The notes under the pieces are model-generated. The model searched no databases, had not been told where the DNA came from, and worked only from the letters and a program-made list of their open reading frames with translations. The position numbers were made by a program, and so were the translations under genes. From Nocardia goodfellowii (GTDB lineage: Bacteria; Actinomycetota; Actinomycetes; Mycobacteriales; Mycobacteriaceae), in the NCBI RefSeq assembly GCF_017875645.1, contig NZ_JAGGMR010000001.1, positions 2,790,001 to 2,854,000 on the forward strand: DNA of 64,000 nt. The letters are read 5' to 3'. Within the stretch, counting starts at the first letter, position 1, and each line of letters starts with the position of its first letter. Positions 18,536-26,809 of this stretch are shown here, piece after piece.

Positions 18536-18553
18536 TGTGCCCATTATGTGCCC
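18536..18553 (+). repeat. paired TGTGCCC arm-type repeats, left end of element B
   Basis: TGTGCCC-ATTA-TGTGCCC, an 11-base period, 90 bases inside the left att site. A similar pair (period 10) lies 68 bases inside the right att site at 21068. Paired repeats flanking an att core are typical integrase arm sites. Confidence 0.45.
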
Positions 18554-18594
18554 GCGGGCACTCGACTTCTGGGCTGTGTGCCGGAAGTCGATAC

Positions 18595-18618
18595 GCCCCG
18601 GCGCGGCAACGCCGGGGC
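18595..18618 (-). terminator. hairpin after the small overlapping operon
   Basis: Perfect 9-bp stem GCCCCGGCG / CGCCGGGGC with a 6-base loop, 43 bases after the stop of the last gene of the minus-strand trio. No T-run follows, so termination may be inefficient or Rho-assisted. Confidence 0.5.
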
Positions 18619-18660
18619 GCACGCCGTCGCGGGGAGTTCAGCACACGACGAAACTGAGGG

Positions 18661-18894
18661 CTACCCCTGAAGGGCGGGGGATCGCTGGACCGTGGCGGGG
18701 ATAACCCAGCCGTGCTGGTCGCAGATCTCGATGAACTGCGCCAACCGGGCGCAGGACTGACGACTGGTGCCGTCACCGGGCACACATTGCAGGTGAGGAA
18801 GCGCGATCTGGTGCAGCACTCCGCGATGCTTGTGGAGGATCCACTTGTTTGCGCGCCAACGGTTGTGGCCGTACACAGCCCAGGGGTCATTCAT
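18661..18894 (-). CDS. hypothetical 77-residue protein, element B
   Basis: Small soluble basic protein with several Trp, His and Cys residues (NRWRANKWILHKHRG; a Cys in HLQC and another in RQSC), and a helical C-terminal AQFIEICDQHGWVIP. Its ATG overlaps the stop of the preceding gene (ATGA), so the two are translationally coupled. No family recognised; possible DNA-binding accessory of the element. Confidence 0.55.
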   Translation of the reverse strand: MNDPWAVYGHNRWRANKWILHKHRGVLHQIALPHLQCVPGDGTSRQSCARLAQFIEICDQHGWVIPATVQRSPALQG

Positions 18895-19292
18895 TGGTCG
18901 CACTCCCATCCCGGTCGGCCGTCGAGCCAGATCGCGGGCATCGGCAGCAGCCGGTCGACCATGACGAGCGTCCACAACGTGTCGAGTGAGATGTGGCAGC
19001 GGCGCATCATTTCCGCTTCCGGCCAGTACACGATCGGTGTCGGTGGCTCGGTGGGCGCGCTCTCCGATGTCCATGCGTCGGCCCGCTCGACACTCCATCC
19101 GGGGTCGCTGCCCAACTGGACGTCTTCGCCGGGCACCCAGATCGGTCCTTCGTGCCGCCAGCGGGCCAGGATGTTTGGTCGGATCTGCTTGCGGTGCGCG
19201 AGAGCTGTGAGGCCGAGATAGTGCGGGGCTCGAGACCACCGCCGGGCGTGCTGGCGATGCAGGGAAGCGGTGCCGGTTACGGATCTAGTCAT
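18891..19292 (-). CDS. hypothetical 133-residue protein, possible excisionase-like
   Basis: The N-terminal half is basic with ARWRHEGPIWVPGEDVQ; the C-terminal half has MMRRCHISLDTLWTLVMVDRLLPMPAIWLDGRPGW, which resembles a MerR/excisionase winged helix with a terminal Trp/Gly wing. Start ATG overlaps the stop of the small membrane gene upstream; the stop overlaps the next ATG. Product unknown; excision or replication control is a guess from context. Confidence 0.55.
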   Translation of the reverse strand: MTRSVTGTASLHRQHARRWSRAPHYLGLTALAHRKQIRPNILARWRHEGPIWVPGEDVQLGSDPGWSVERADAWTSESAPTEPPTPIVYWPEAEMMRRCHISLDTLWTLVMVDRLLPMPAIWLDGRPGWECDQ

Positions 19293-19419
19293 CGGCCGCT
19301 CTGCTCGGCGCGGGGGTCTCGCGTGGACCGCGCCGACGCAGGTCCAAGAACTCGATGGCCAGATAGATCAGGTAAGCCGCTATGAAGAAGGCGGCTATCG
19401 CGAGATGGTTTGCGGGCAT
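19285..19419 (-). CDS. small single-pass membrane protein, element B
   Basis: 44 residues: one hydrophobic helix (ANHLAIAAFFIAAYLIYLAI) then a charged tail LDLRRRGPRETPAPSR. AAGGGG lies about 7 bases before the ATG. First gene of three that overlap end to end, divergent from the XRE/TPR regulator, as in the small accessory operons of actinobacterial integrative elements. Confidence 0.55.
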   Translation of the reverse strand: MPANHLAIAAFFIAAYLIYLAIEFLDLRRRGPRETPAPSRAADD

Positions 19420-19559
19420 GGGCGGTACCCCTTGTGCGCGGTGCGTTGGATGTAGGCACCCGGCCGCCCGGGGGTTTGCCGCCAAAGAGGACGCAATGGC
19501 GAGGCGGCCCCGCGAAGAGCCGGGTGCCTCCATACGGTGACCCATGACACAATGGAGAA

Positions 19560-19578
19560 GGGGCACAAAGTGTGCCCC
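19560..19578. promoter_or_regulatory. 19-bp palindrome, probable operator of the XRE regulator
   Basis: GGGGCACA-AAG-TGTGCCCC, perfect 8-bp arms, 31 bases before the regulator's ATG and 140 bases from the divergent small operon. Likely site for autoregulation and control of both directions. Confidence 0.55.
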
Positions 19579-19609
19579 TATTGCGAACGATCTCCATTGG
19601 ACTGCTGCC

Positions 19610-20827
19610 ATGGCTCGAGACAATGAATTCGGTCAACGACTCCAACGAATCCGCACGCAGGCTGGCATGAGTCGTCCTGTGCTCGGCGAACTAGCCGGGC
19701 GCTCAGCCAGTTGGGTGAAGGCCCTGGAGACCGGACGGCTACAGCAGCCCCGACTGCCCATGCTGATCAGGCTGGCCGAGATCCTGGAAGTCTCCGACCT
19801 CACACAGCTCACCGGCGAACAGCCGCTTGTCCGGTCGCTGTACGGCAAGACCACTCACCCCTCGCTGCCGAAGGTCACCGAGGCGCTGGCCTCCTATCCC
19901 GTCACGCCTAGCGAAGACGGGGCTGATCTGTCGCTGGAGGCGGTCAGTGCCCGCGTGCAGCAAGCCTGGCAGCTCTGGCACGGCGCGGCTTTTCAGCGAT
20001 CGGCTATCGCGGCGATCCTGCCGAACATCCTGCGAGACACCAGGATCGCGGTGCGCCAACTCGACGGCAACGATCGGCGCAAGGCGCAAACGATGCTGGC
20101 GCAGGTCTATCACCTGACCCAGCTGTACTTGTCGTTCCAGCCGCCGGCCCCGCTCATTCTGCTCTCCGGAGATCGCGCGATGACCGCGGCGCAGGACGCG
20201 GACGACCCGATCGCCATGGCCGCAGCCGCTTGGTACGTCAACCACGTCTACCGCGACGCGGGCGAAGAGGCCGAAGCGCGCGTCGAACTCGCCCGGCAGA
20301 TGTGCACAATGCTCGACCCCAGCAAGGAAGGCGACGACCTCGCGATGTGGGGACTGCTCCGCCTCGCGATGGCATTGTCGTACGCCAAGATCGGCAGGGA
20401 AGGCGACGCGCTACGGCACTGGGACGAGGCCGACCGGGCAGCGAAAGCCCTCGGTGACGACTACATGCACCCCTGGCTGATGTTCTCCCGCACGATGGTC
20501 GACGCCTACATGATCACCATCCAGACAGACCTGATGCACCCCGGCTACGCCATCCGCCAAGCCGCGAAAGTCGATCTGACGAGGATGCCGTCCGCGACCC
20601 GTCGTAGCTTCCACACCTCCGAAACAGCGCGCGCTCATCACCTGCGCGATGAAGCATTGGCGACAGTGACATTGCTGAGCAAGGCGCACGAGGAGTCGCC
20701 GGACACCCTCGGGTTCTCACTGTTCGCCCGCTCCGCCGTGCCGGACCTCGTGGACGAAGGCGGCCAGACCGCGCGCCCAGCCGCACAACGGCTTGCGACC
20801 GTGCTGGGGCTGGACGGGTCTCAGTAG
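19610..20827 (+). CDS. XRE regulator with TPR-like sensor domain
   Basis: 405 residues. HTH at residues about 6-62 (LQRIRTQAGMSRPVLGELAGRSASWVKALETG), then helical repeats through the C-terminus (for example AAAAWYVNHVYRDAGEEAEARVELAR, LRLAMALSYAKIGREGDALRHWDEA), the plan of the TPR-bearing regulators that in Gram-positives respond to peptides. ATG 19610 is chosen because the palindrome at 19560 would otherwise be coding. The largest intact gene of element B; it probably sets the element's state. Confidence 0.78.
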   Translation: MARDNEFGQRLQRIRTQAGMSRPVLGELAGRSASWVKALETGRLQQPRLPMLIRLAEILEVSDLTQLTGEQPLVRSLYGKTTHPSLPKVTEALASYPVTPSEDGADLSLEAVSARVQQAWQLWHGAAFQRSAIAAILPNILRDTRIAVRQLDGNDRRKAQTMLAQVYHLTQLYLSFQPPAPLILLSGDRAMTAAQDADDPIAMAAAAWYVNHVYRDAGEEAEARVELARQMCTMLDPSKEGDDLAMWGLLRLAMALSYAKIGREGDALRHWDEADRAAKALGDDYMHPWLMFSRTMVDAYMITIQTDLMHPGYAIRQAAKVDLTRMPSATRRSFHTSETARAHHLRDEALATVTLLSKAHEESPDTLGFSLFARSAVPDLVDEGGQTARPAAQRLATVLGLDGSQ

Positions 20828-20887
20828 ATAGCACACGAGTACGCCCAGTACGCCAGCTCTCGTATCTCAAATCAGATCGGGATCCCA

Positions 20888-21145
20888 CGGCTCATCAGGC
20901 GCCGCACTGATGACCGCCAGGGCTTCGGAGAACTCCGCCACCTCGCCACCAGGCTCGAGCACAAGTCCGCGGTGATGACGCTCGACAACCACGGGCATTT
21001 GTTCAAAGACGATCTCGACGGCGTGGCCGATCGGATGGGCGTTGGATTCCGCGATGCCGCGGCAAGGTGTGCCCAAATGTGCCCAAACGGCCCGATCTGC
21101 GAGTGGTCGAGGCATGAAAAAGGCCCCTCACCTGCGTGTTGGTGA
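20888..21145 (+). pseudogene. tyrosine integrase remnant, element B
   Basis: Only about the last 85 codons remain. The frame reads LEHKSAVMTLDNHGHLFKDDLDGVADRMG; integrases of this group have a Tyr where this protein has the His of DNHGHLF, so the nucleophile is lost. The open frame runs on through the arm repeats and into the ssrA terminator, stopping at 21143-21145. No upstream catalytic Arg box is present. Confidence 0.72.
21068..21084 (+). repeat. paired TGTGCCC arm-type repeats, right end of element B
   Basis: TGTGCCC-AAA-TGTGCCC, 68 bases inside the right att site and within the end of the integrase remnant. Counterpart of the pair at 18536. Confidence 0.45.
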
Positions 21146-21151
21146 GGGGCC
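21122..21151 (-). terminator. ssrA Rho-independent terminator
   Basis: On the minus strand, a perfect 11-bp stem GGCCCCTCACC / GGTGAGGGGCC with an 8-base loop, followed by TTTTT. It starts 5 bases beyond the mature tmRNA 3' end. Confidence 0.88.
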
Positions 21152-21152
21152 G

Positions 21153-21184
21153 GGAGTGGAGCTGCCGGGAATCGAACCCGGGTC
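21153..21184 (+). repeat. 32-bp att direct repeat at the functional ssrA 3' end
   Basis: Exact copy of 18416-18447; here the sequence beyond continues into intact tmRNA. Together the two repeats bound element B (about 2.7 kb). Integration at this site keeps ssrA whole because the incoming element supplies the 3' end. Confidence 0.85.
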
Positions 21185-21525
21185 CTCCGCCGTGTCTTCA
21201 GGGCTTCTCCGTGTGCAGTTCGCTAAGTCTCTACTCGGATCTCCGGGTCTCGCGAACAAGCTCGGATGACGATCCCAGTCGCTGTTCGATGTCCCGCCCA
21301 GATCCGCGACCGACCTGGACGGTAATTCCCTCTAGCTGATGCCAGTACCCGGGTCGAGGGACGAACCCGGACTGACAGACACGCTTCGCTACTTAGGCAG
21401 CGAGAGCGTAGTCGCGCTGATTGGAATCGGCGCTTAATTGGTTGCAGCGACGCTTACGGTGGTCTCTTGCCTGCACCGACACGCTTCCCCTGAATCGACG
21501 TACGCAGTCGAAACCGTTCAGCCCC
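21157..21525 (-). ncRNA. ssrA: transfer-messenger RNA (tmRNA)
   Basis: 369 bases. The 5' end GGGGCTGAACGGTTTCGACT and 3' end GGTTCGATTCCCGGCAGCTCCA pair as the tRNA-Ala-like acceptor, with T-arm visible; CCA is not encoded and must be added. The tag frame on this strand reads GCC GAT TCC AAT CAG CGC GAC TAC GCT CTC GCT GCC TAA, giving ADSNQRDYALAA. Acts with SmpB (4153) to rescue stalled ribosomes and tag products for proteolysis. The 3' end is the integration target of the stacked elements to the left. Confidence 0.97.
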
Positions 21526-21553
21526 GTACGTGCCCGCACCTTGCGGGCTAGTC

Positions 21554-21559
21554 ATATTA
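21554..21559 (-). promoter_or_regulatory. ssrA promoter -10 box
   Basis: TAATAT on the minus strand, 29 bases upstream of the mature 5' end, which leaves a short leader for RNase P to remove. The -35 region 16-17 bases further up (ATGAAC) is a poor match. Confidence 0.5.
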
Positions 21560-21642
21560 ACACTGCCCGCCGCACGGTTCATTCCCATTATTTCCGGCGG
21601 GTTCCGGCCGGTACAGGCCTCAGGAGATGCCCAGGTCGGGCG

Positions 21643-22878
21643 CTATGGCGGGGTGGTTTGGTGGCGGGTGAGGGTGCGGACGCTCGGGACGAGCAGGGCG
21701 CCCGTGGTCGCCGCGACGACGAGGACTGCCGCGCCGGTGAGGGTGGTGGCGGTGCCGAATTCGGCGGCCAGCGGGCCGACGGCGATTTCGCCGAGGGGGA
21801 TGGCGATGAAGGAGCCGAGGGCGTCGTAGGAGTAGACGCGGGCCAGGCGGTCCGGCGGGACGTTTTCCTGCACGGAGACGTCCCAGGCGATGCTGAATTG
21901 TTCGATGGTCATGCCCGCGAGGAAGTAGGCGGCGAGGAGCGGGATCAGCTCGGGGGCGTGGGCCAGGGTCAGCAGTGGGACGGCCTCGACCAGGACCAGG
22001 ACGGTGCCGAAGAGCAGGGCGCGGCGGGGTTGCCAGCGGCTGGCGAGGATGCCGCCGAGCAGGGCGCCGGCGGTTTGCGCGCCGAGCACGATGCCCCAGG
22101 CGAATCTGCCGATGGTGGCGTCGGCGATGGCGGGACCGAGAACCTGGGTGCCGCCGATCAACGCCGCGTTCACGATCATGAAGGCCAGCACGATCGTCCA
22201 CACCCAGGTGCGTGAGGTGAACTCGGTCCAGCCGGCGCGTAGCTCCGCGATCGGCGCGGCGGGAGTGACCGGCGTGACGCGGGGGACGCGGACTCGGGCG
22301 TAGAAGTAGGACGCGCCGGCGAAGACGACGGAGGTTACCGCGAGCGCCCAACCCGGTCCGGCGAGGGCGGCGAGCATGCCGCCCAGTGACGCGCCGGTGA
22401 TCATCGCGGCGTTGATGCCGACGCGGACGACGGCGTTCGCTTGCCGGAGCAGGGTGGGCGGCACGGTTTGCGGGGTGAGGGCCGCCGCCGCGGGGAGCGA
22501 CATGGCCGAGACGGCGCCGTTGATGACGCTGAGCACCAGCAGCAGCGGGATCGAGGCGAAGCCGAGCAGTACCGCCAGAGCGGTCGCGGCTTGGGAGAGA
22601 GCGGCGGCGAGACTCGCGCCTTGCAGGATCACCCCGCGCGGCAGCCGGTCGGCGAGGACTCCGCCGAGCAGCAGCAAGACGACATTGGCGATCGATCGGG
22701 CGCCGACCACCAGGCCGAGGGCGGATACCGAGCCGGTGAGGTCGAGGACGGCGAACGCGAGCGCCACGGGTGCGATGGCATTGCCGATGTAGGTGGTGAC
22801 GCGGCCGATGGCGAGGCGGCGGAACATGGGCTCGCGCAGCGGCGCGAGCATTCCGGGCTCTCGTGCACGCAGCGTCAT
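21643..22878 (-). CDS. MFS transporter, MFS_3/EntS-like exporter
   Basis: 411 residues, about 12 hydrophobic helices, with the MFS loop ADRLPRGVIL between helices 2 and 3. Sequence style (FRRLAIGRVTTYIGNAIAPVALAFAVLDLTGS at the N-terminus) is that of the EntS-type exporter family. Start is ATG, or the GTG one codon before it. Substrate unknown: siderophore or drug efflux are typical. Divergent from the hydrolase at 23128. Confidence 0.82.
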   Translation of the reverse strand: MTLRAREPGMLAPLREPMFRRLAIGRVTTYIGNAIAPVALAFAVLDLTGSVSALGLVVGARSIANVVLLLLGGVLADRLPRGVILQGASLAAALSQAATALAVLLGFASIPLLLVLSVINGAVSAMSLPAAAALTPQTVPPTLLRQANAVVRVGINAAMITGASLGGMLAALAGPGWALAVTSVVFAGASYFYARVRVPRVTPVTPAAPIAELRAGWTEFTSRTWVWTIVLAFMIVNAALIGGTQVLGPAIADATIGRFAWGIVLGAQTAGALLGGILASRWQPRRALLFGTVLVLVEAVPLLTLAHAPELIPLLAAYFLAGMTIEQFSIAWDVSVQENVPPDRLARVYSYDALGSFIAIPLGEIAVGPLAAEFGTATTLTGAAVLVVAATTGALLVPSVRTLTRHQTTPP

Positions 22879-23127
22879 CACAACAACCGTTCGATCCCGT
22901 CGAGGGTGACGAAATGCCCTCGACCGCCTCGATCACCCTATCGTGATCAGGTACGAGTTCGCGGTGCTCCGTTGACGTTCGGGGTACGTCCGCCTGAGTG
23001 CAATCACCCTGCTGCTGAACGCAATTCACCTCGCTGCGTGTGGCATGCCTCACATGAGCGGGCGATTATTTCGGCACCGCACCTTCGTCTACACGGTGAG
23101 AAACCCCGGCCACGAAAGGCTTTACCG

Positions 23128-23964
23128 ATGGAAACTGTGACCACCCCTGCAGGGATCGAGCTCGCTTTCGATCGCATCGTCGGCGGCGACTCCGGAACGG
23201 TGATCCTGATCGGCGGCGCGTTCAGTTATCGGCGCTTCCCGAAAATGGTTGAGCTGGCCGAGAAATTGGCGGCGGACTACCGCCTCACGATCATCAATTA
23301 CGACCGGCGCGGTCGCGGCGACAGCACCGATTCGCCCGGCGTGTACCACGTCGACAACGAGATCGACGACCTCGCGGCGCTGGTCGAGGCGGTGGGCGGC
23401 CGGGCCGAACTGTTCGGCTGGTCCTCCGGCGCCGGCCTGGCGTTGCGGGCCGCGGCGTCCGGACGGGTGCCGGGCATCACCAAGGTGGTCGCGTTCGAGC
23501 CGCCGTTCGTGGTGGACCACGAGAATTTCGTGCCGCCCGCCGACCTCGCCACCACGCTGCATGCCCTGATCGCGGCGGACAAGCGCGCCGAGTTGGTGCG
23601 GTTCTATATGACGAAGGGCATGGGCGTGCCGCGCGTTTTCACTTGGCTGATGCGGCTCACGCCGATGTGGAAGAACCTGCTGGCCACCGCGCCCGCCGCG
23701 GCGCACGACTGGGCGATCATGGGTGAGTTCATGCGCGGCGAGCCGTTGCGGGCCGCCGATTGGGCGGGCGTCGAGGCGCCGACCCTGGTCATCTCCGGGG
23801 CGAAAAGTGATGCGCTGCTGCGCAACGCCGCCCGCGCCATCACCGAGGTGCTGCCCGATGCCCGGCATCAGGAACTGGCGAAGCTGAGCCACAACCCGGA
23901 TATCAGCCTCCTGGCGCCGGTTGCGGGCGAATTCCTTGCCGCGGCGGACCGGCCGGCAGCCTGA
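23128..23964 (+). CDS. alpha/beta hydrolase
   Basis: 278 residues. YDRRGRGDS precedes the nucleophile elbow GWSSGAG (Ser about residue 97); Asp/His of the triad lie near SGAKSDALL and LSHNPD. GAAAGG about 8 bases before the ATG. Same architecture as the hydrolase at 1768. Cytosolic, substrate unknown; resembles aromatic-ester or lactone hydrolases of the menaquinone/MhpC-like group only broadly. Confidence 0.84.
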   Translation: METVTTPAGIELAFDRIVGGDSGTVILIGGAFSYRRFPKMVELAEKLAADYRLTIINYDRRGRGDSTDSPGVYHVDNEIDDLAALVEAVGGRAELFGWSSGAGLALRAAASGRVPGITKVVAFEPPFVVDHENFVPPADLATTLHALIAADKRAELVRFYMTKGMGVPRVFTWLMRLTPMWKNLLATAPAAAHDWAIMGEFMRGEPLRAADWAGVEAPTLVISGAKSDALLRNAARAITEVLPDARHQELAKLSHNPDISLLAPVAGEFLAAADRPAA

Positions 23965-24108
23965 TTCCGAGTATCGCGGTGTAGTGGCCGGTCGAGTCGT
24001 TGACGTAGGCGAGCGCATGGCGATGTCGCGGCTCGGCGGTAGCGGCGGCGAGACACGGGTCGGCGGACACGATGTCGTCGCGGAGGCCGACGCCGAGTTC
24101 GCGACCGG

Positions 24109-24942
24109 TCATCGGAAAGTGTGGGCGTTCTCCTCGGCCCAGTGGCGGAAGGGCCGGGCTGGGGCACCGGTGACGGCGGAGACGGTATCGCGGACGCGCA
24201 GCAACTCGTCGTTGACGTCTCCGCCGGTGACGTCGAGGACCGCGTCTACGGCGTCCGCGCCGAAGAAGGGCAGCATCTCCGCACGGGCCTCCGCGCGACT
24301 GATCTCGGCGAAATCGATGTCCCGGCGCAGGGCGGCGGCGAGGGTCGCCACTTGGTCGCGAGCCGTGACGAGCTGCGGGCCGGTCAGGGCATAGGTCCGG
24401 CCCCGGTGGCCGGGTTCGGTGAGCGCCACCCGTGCTACGGAGGCGATGTCGGCGGGGTGGATGGTGGGGAGTCCGATGTCGGCGTAGGGCACGCGGACCG
24501 GGCGGTGTTCGCGGATGGCGTCGGCCCACAGCAGGCTGTTCGACGCGAACTGGGTGGGGCGCAGGATGGTCCACGCCATGCCGCTGGCCTGAAGCTCCTT
24601 TTCGATCGCGGACTTCTGGGCTGCCGGGGCGAGATGGGGGTGCGTCCGGACGGTGATCGAGGACACCAGCACCACGTGTTCGACGCCTGCTCGGCGGGCG
24701 GTGTCGATGATGTCGGCGTCCGGTCCGACACCTGACACGAGGAACATCGACCGCACCTCGCGCAGCACGCGGCGCAGCGAGACTTGGTCGGCCACATCGG
24801 CTTCCGCGGGTTCCACGCCGGTGGGGAACGAGCTCCGCGTCGCGTCGCGCGTGAGTGCTCGCAGCGGTCCGGCGCCCGCGGCGTGCAGTTCCCGCACCAG
24901 TGGGCTGCCGATATTGCCGGTGGCACCTGTGACGAGCAGCAT
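24109..24942 (-). CDS. NmrA-like NAD(P)-binding protein
   Basis: 277 residues, atypical SDR: N-terminal dinucleotide motif TGATGNIG (residues 5-12), then LVRELHAAG, EADVAD and a C-terminal part with LRPTQFASN and AEISRAEAR. The classical Tyr-x3-Lys is absent, as in NmrA/TMR-type redox sensors and quinone reductases. AGGAGA lies 6 bases before the ATG. Overlaps nothing; the preceding lipase gene on the same strand is 118 bases away. Confidence 0.82.
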   Translation of the reverse strand: MLLVTGATGNIGSPLVRELHAAGAGPLRALTRDATRSSFPTGVEPAEADVADQVSLRRVLREVRSMFLVSGVGPDADIIDTARRAGVEHVVLVSSITVRTHPHLAPAAQKSAIEKELQASGMAWTILRPTQFASNSLLWADAIREHRPVRVPYADIGLPTIHPADIASVARVALTEPGHRGRTYALTGPQLVTARDQVATLAAALRRDIDFAEISRAEARAEMLPFFGADAVDAVLDVTGGDVNDELLRVRDTVSAVTGAPARPFRHWAEENAHTFR

Positions 24943-25060
24943 GAGCGTTCTCCTGTCAGCGATGAGCAACTGAGGCGAACACTAGAACCTCAATATATCT
25001 TCAGGTCAAACGCATTCGTCGCTGTCGGGCGCGCCCCCCAGGCAGAGTGATGCCCGAGTC

Positions 25061-25966
25061 CTAGGCGGGGCAGGGGTTTCCCGGATACCGCAGGTCCAGC
25101 GCCTGGTGCACGAGGTAGGAAACCGCGGGGGAGTCCGGAAGGATTCCGTGGCGAAAAGTGTCTGTGGCACAAACGTTTTGGACCCATACATTGTCGACGG
25201 TGGCTCCGGGACCGGCGCGCAGGAAGGTGGCTTCCGGCGGAGTGACCACACGGTCCACTCGCGTGGCGATGGCGGTGTAGGCGATCCCGGGCTCGGTGTC
25301 ACCCGCCGCGTTCAGCCTGCGCAGGAACTCGCTACCGGCCAACTGCTGGGTGGCGGCGGTGCCGAGCACCCGCGCGATCACCGCGTCCGACGGTGCGGAC
25401 GCGCTGCCGCCGGGCAGCAGATAACCCAACCCGTCCGCCGTGGTTCCGTGGTGGGTGGCGCCGATCGTGACGAGCCGATGGACTTCGGGACCGCGCTGTG
25501 CTCCGCCCTCGAACCGCAGATACTGCCGCACCAGCGGTCCGCCCTGTGAGTGTGCGACCACGTCTACCCGCGCGGCCCCGGTGGCCGCACGCACCCGGCC
25601 GACGAACACGGCGATTTCCTTGGCGGACGAGCGGATGTCGGCGGTCCCGTAGACCCCCGGCTCGGCACCTCTGAGACTGAAACCCTGCCGCCCGTAGTTG
25701 AGCGAAAAGACGCACACCCCAGCATCTTTCAACTGCGGTGCCAACCCGTTCCACGTGCTTTGATTTCCCCACGTCCCGTGCACGAGCACCACCGGCTCCG
25801 GATGCCGCGCCGTCGGCACGCACCCCCAATCGTTCGCACCCGATGGTGCGGTGATCCAGTCCTCGCTCGCCTCCGCGTGCCCGGGGCCCGCGGCGACAGC
25901 TCCCGCGAGCACCATTGCCGCGGTGAGGCTCTCGATCACCCAGCTACGTCTCTTCCAGGCAGACAC
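25061..25966 (-). CDS. secreted class 2 lipase / alpha-beta hydrolase
   Basis: 301 residues. GTG start with AAGGAG 8 bases upstream; basic n-region KRRSW, hydrophobic stretch and AEA give a signal peptide cleaved near residue 31. VLVHGTWGNQSTWNGLAPQL provides the oxyanion site, AHSQGG the nucleophile (Ser about residue 138), and a C-terminal RHG the His; four Cys residues could form disulfides outside the cell. Typical of secreted actinobacterial lipases/esterases. Upstream in-frame codons would add a long non-signal leader and were not used. Confidence 0.85.
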   Translation of the reverse strand: MSAWKRRSWVIESLTAAMVLAGAVAAGPGHAEASEDWITAPSGANDWGCVPTARHPEPVVLVHGTWGNQSTWNGLAPQLKDAGVCVFSLNYGRQGFSLRGAEPGVYGTADIRSSAKEIAVFVGRVRAATGAARVDVVAHSQGGPLVRQYLRFEGGAQRGPEVHRLVTIGATHHGTTADGLGYLLPGGSASAPSDAVIARVLGTAATQQLAGSEFLRRLNAAGDTEPGIAYTAIATRVDRVVTPPEATFLRAGPGATVDNVWVQNVCATDTFRHGILPDSPAVSYLVHQALDLRYPGNPCPA

Positions 25967-26137
25967 CGGCCCGGCTCCTTCCGCTCGCACATCGCTTCGC
26001 GAATCGGCCGCCAGCCATCCACCAGGTGTCGTGGCCAATGAAAGCACCGGAGCGATCAGCCGCCAAACACCTCGTCGGGGTGGCGGGTAACCGAAATGCC
26101 GCGCGGCCAGGTCGACCCGAATCGGGTCAGCTCGCGG

Positions 26138-26809
26138 TCAGTTGCCGATCCAGCGGTAGCGGCGTTCGGGACGACCGGTGCCGCCGTAGCGCAGCCGCAC
26201 TTCCGCGCTGCCGGTTTCGGCGAAATGCTCCAGGTAGCGCCGCGCGCTGACGCGGGACAAAGCGGTCGCGTCGGCGCATTCCTGCGCGGAGAGATCGGAA
26301 TCAACGCTGCGCAGCACGTTTTCGACGAGCAGGGCGGTCTGGGCGGTGAGGCCTTTCGGCAGGGTGACGGCGGTGCGGGGGCGACCGGCGAAAACCTGAT
26401 CGACATCGGATTGGGCGGCGTGCGAGATCTCGCCGAGTTTGGTGTGCAGGGCGGCGAAGTGCTGGAGTTGGTCGTAGAGCGCGCCGTAGGTGAAGGGCTT
26501 GATCAGATAGTGCAGGACACCGCCGCGCATGGCGGTGCGGATGGTGTTGACGTCGTCGGCCGCGCTGATGACGATCACGTCGGTGGCTTCGGCGGTTTCG
26601 CGGATGCCGCGCAGGACGGTGAGGCCGTCCAGATCCGGCAGATAGATGTCGAGCAGTACCAGATCGGGTTGCAGGTCGCCGATCAGCCGAAGGGCTTCGG
26701 CGCCGGTGCGGGCGACGCCGGCGACGGTGAAACCCGATGTCTTGGCGACGTATCCGCTGTGCACCTTGGCCACCATGAAGTCGTCGTCGACGACCAGCAC
26801 GCGGATCAC
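26138..26809 (-). CDS. CitB/DcuR-family response regulator
   Basis: 223 residues. Receiver domain residues 1-125 with acidic pocket VVDDDF, phospho-acceptor Asp in LVLLDIYLPD (Asp54), and conserved Thr/Ser and Lys (VISAADD, LIKPF). C-terminal winged HTH (LSAQECADATALSRVSARRYLEHF) is that of the CitB subgroup. GTG start overlaps the kinase stop (GTGA), so kinase and regulator are coupled. Predicted to activate tctCBA, which is divergent from the kinase gene. Confidence 0.9.
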   Translation of the reverse strand: MIRVLVVDDDFMVAKVHSGYVAKTSGFTVAGVARTGAEALRLIGDLQPDLVLLDIYLPDLDGLTVLRGIRETAEATDVIVISAADDVNTIRTAMRGGVLHYLIKPFTYGALYDQLQHFAALHTKLGEISHAAQSDVDQVFAGRPRTAVTLPKGLTAQTALLVENVLRSVDSDLSAQECADATALSRVSARRYLEHFAETGSAEVRLRYGGTGRPERRYRWIGN

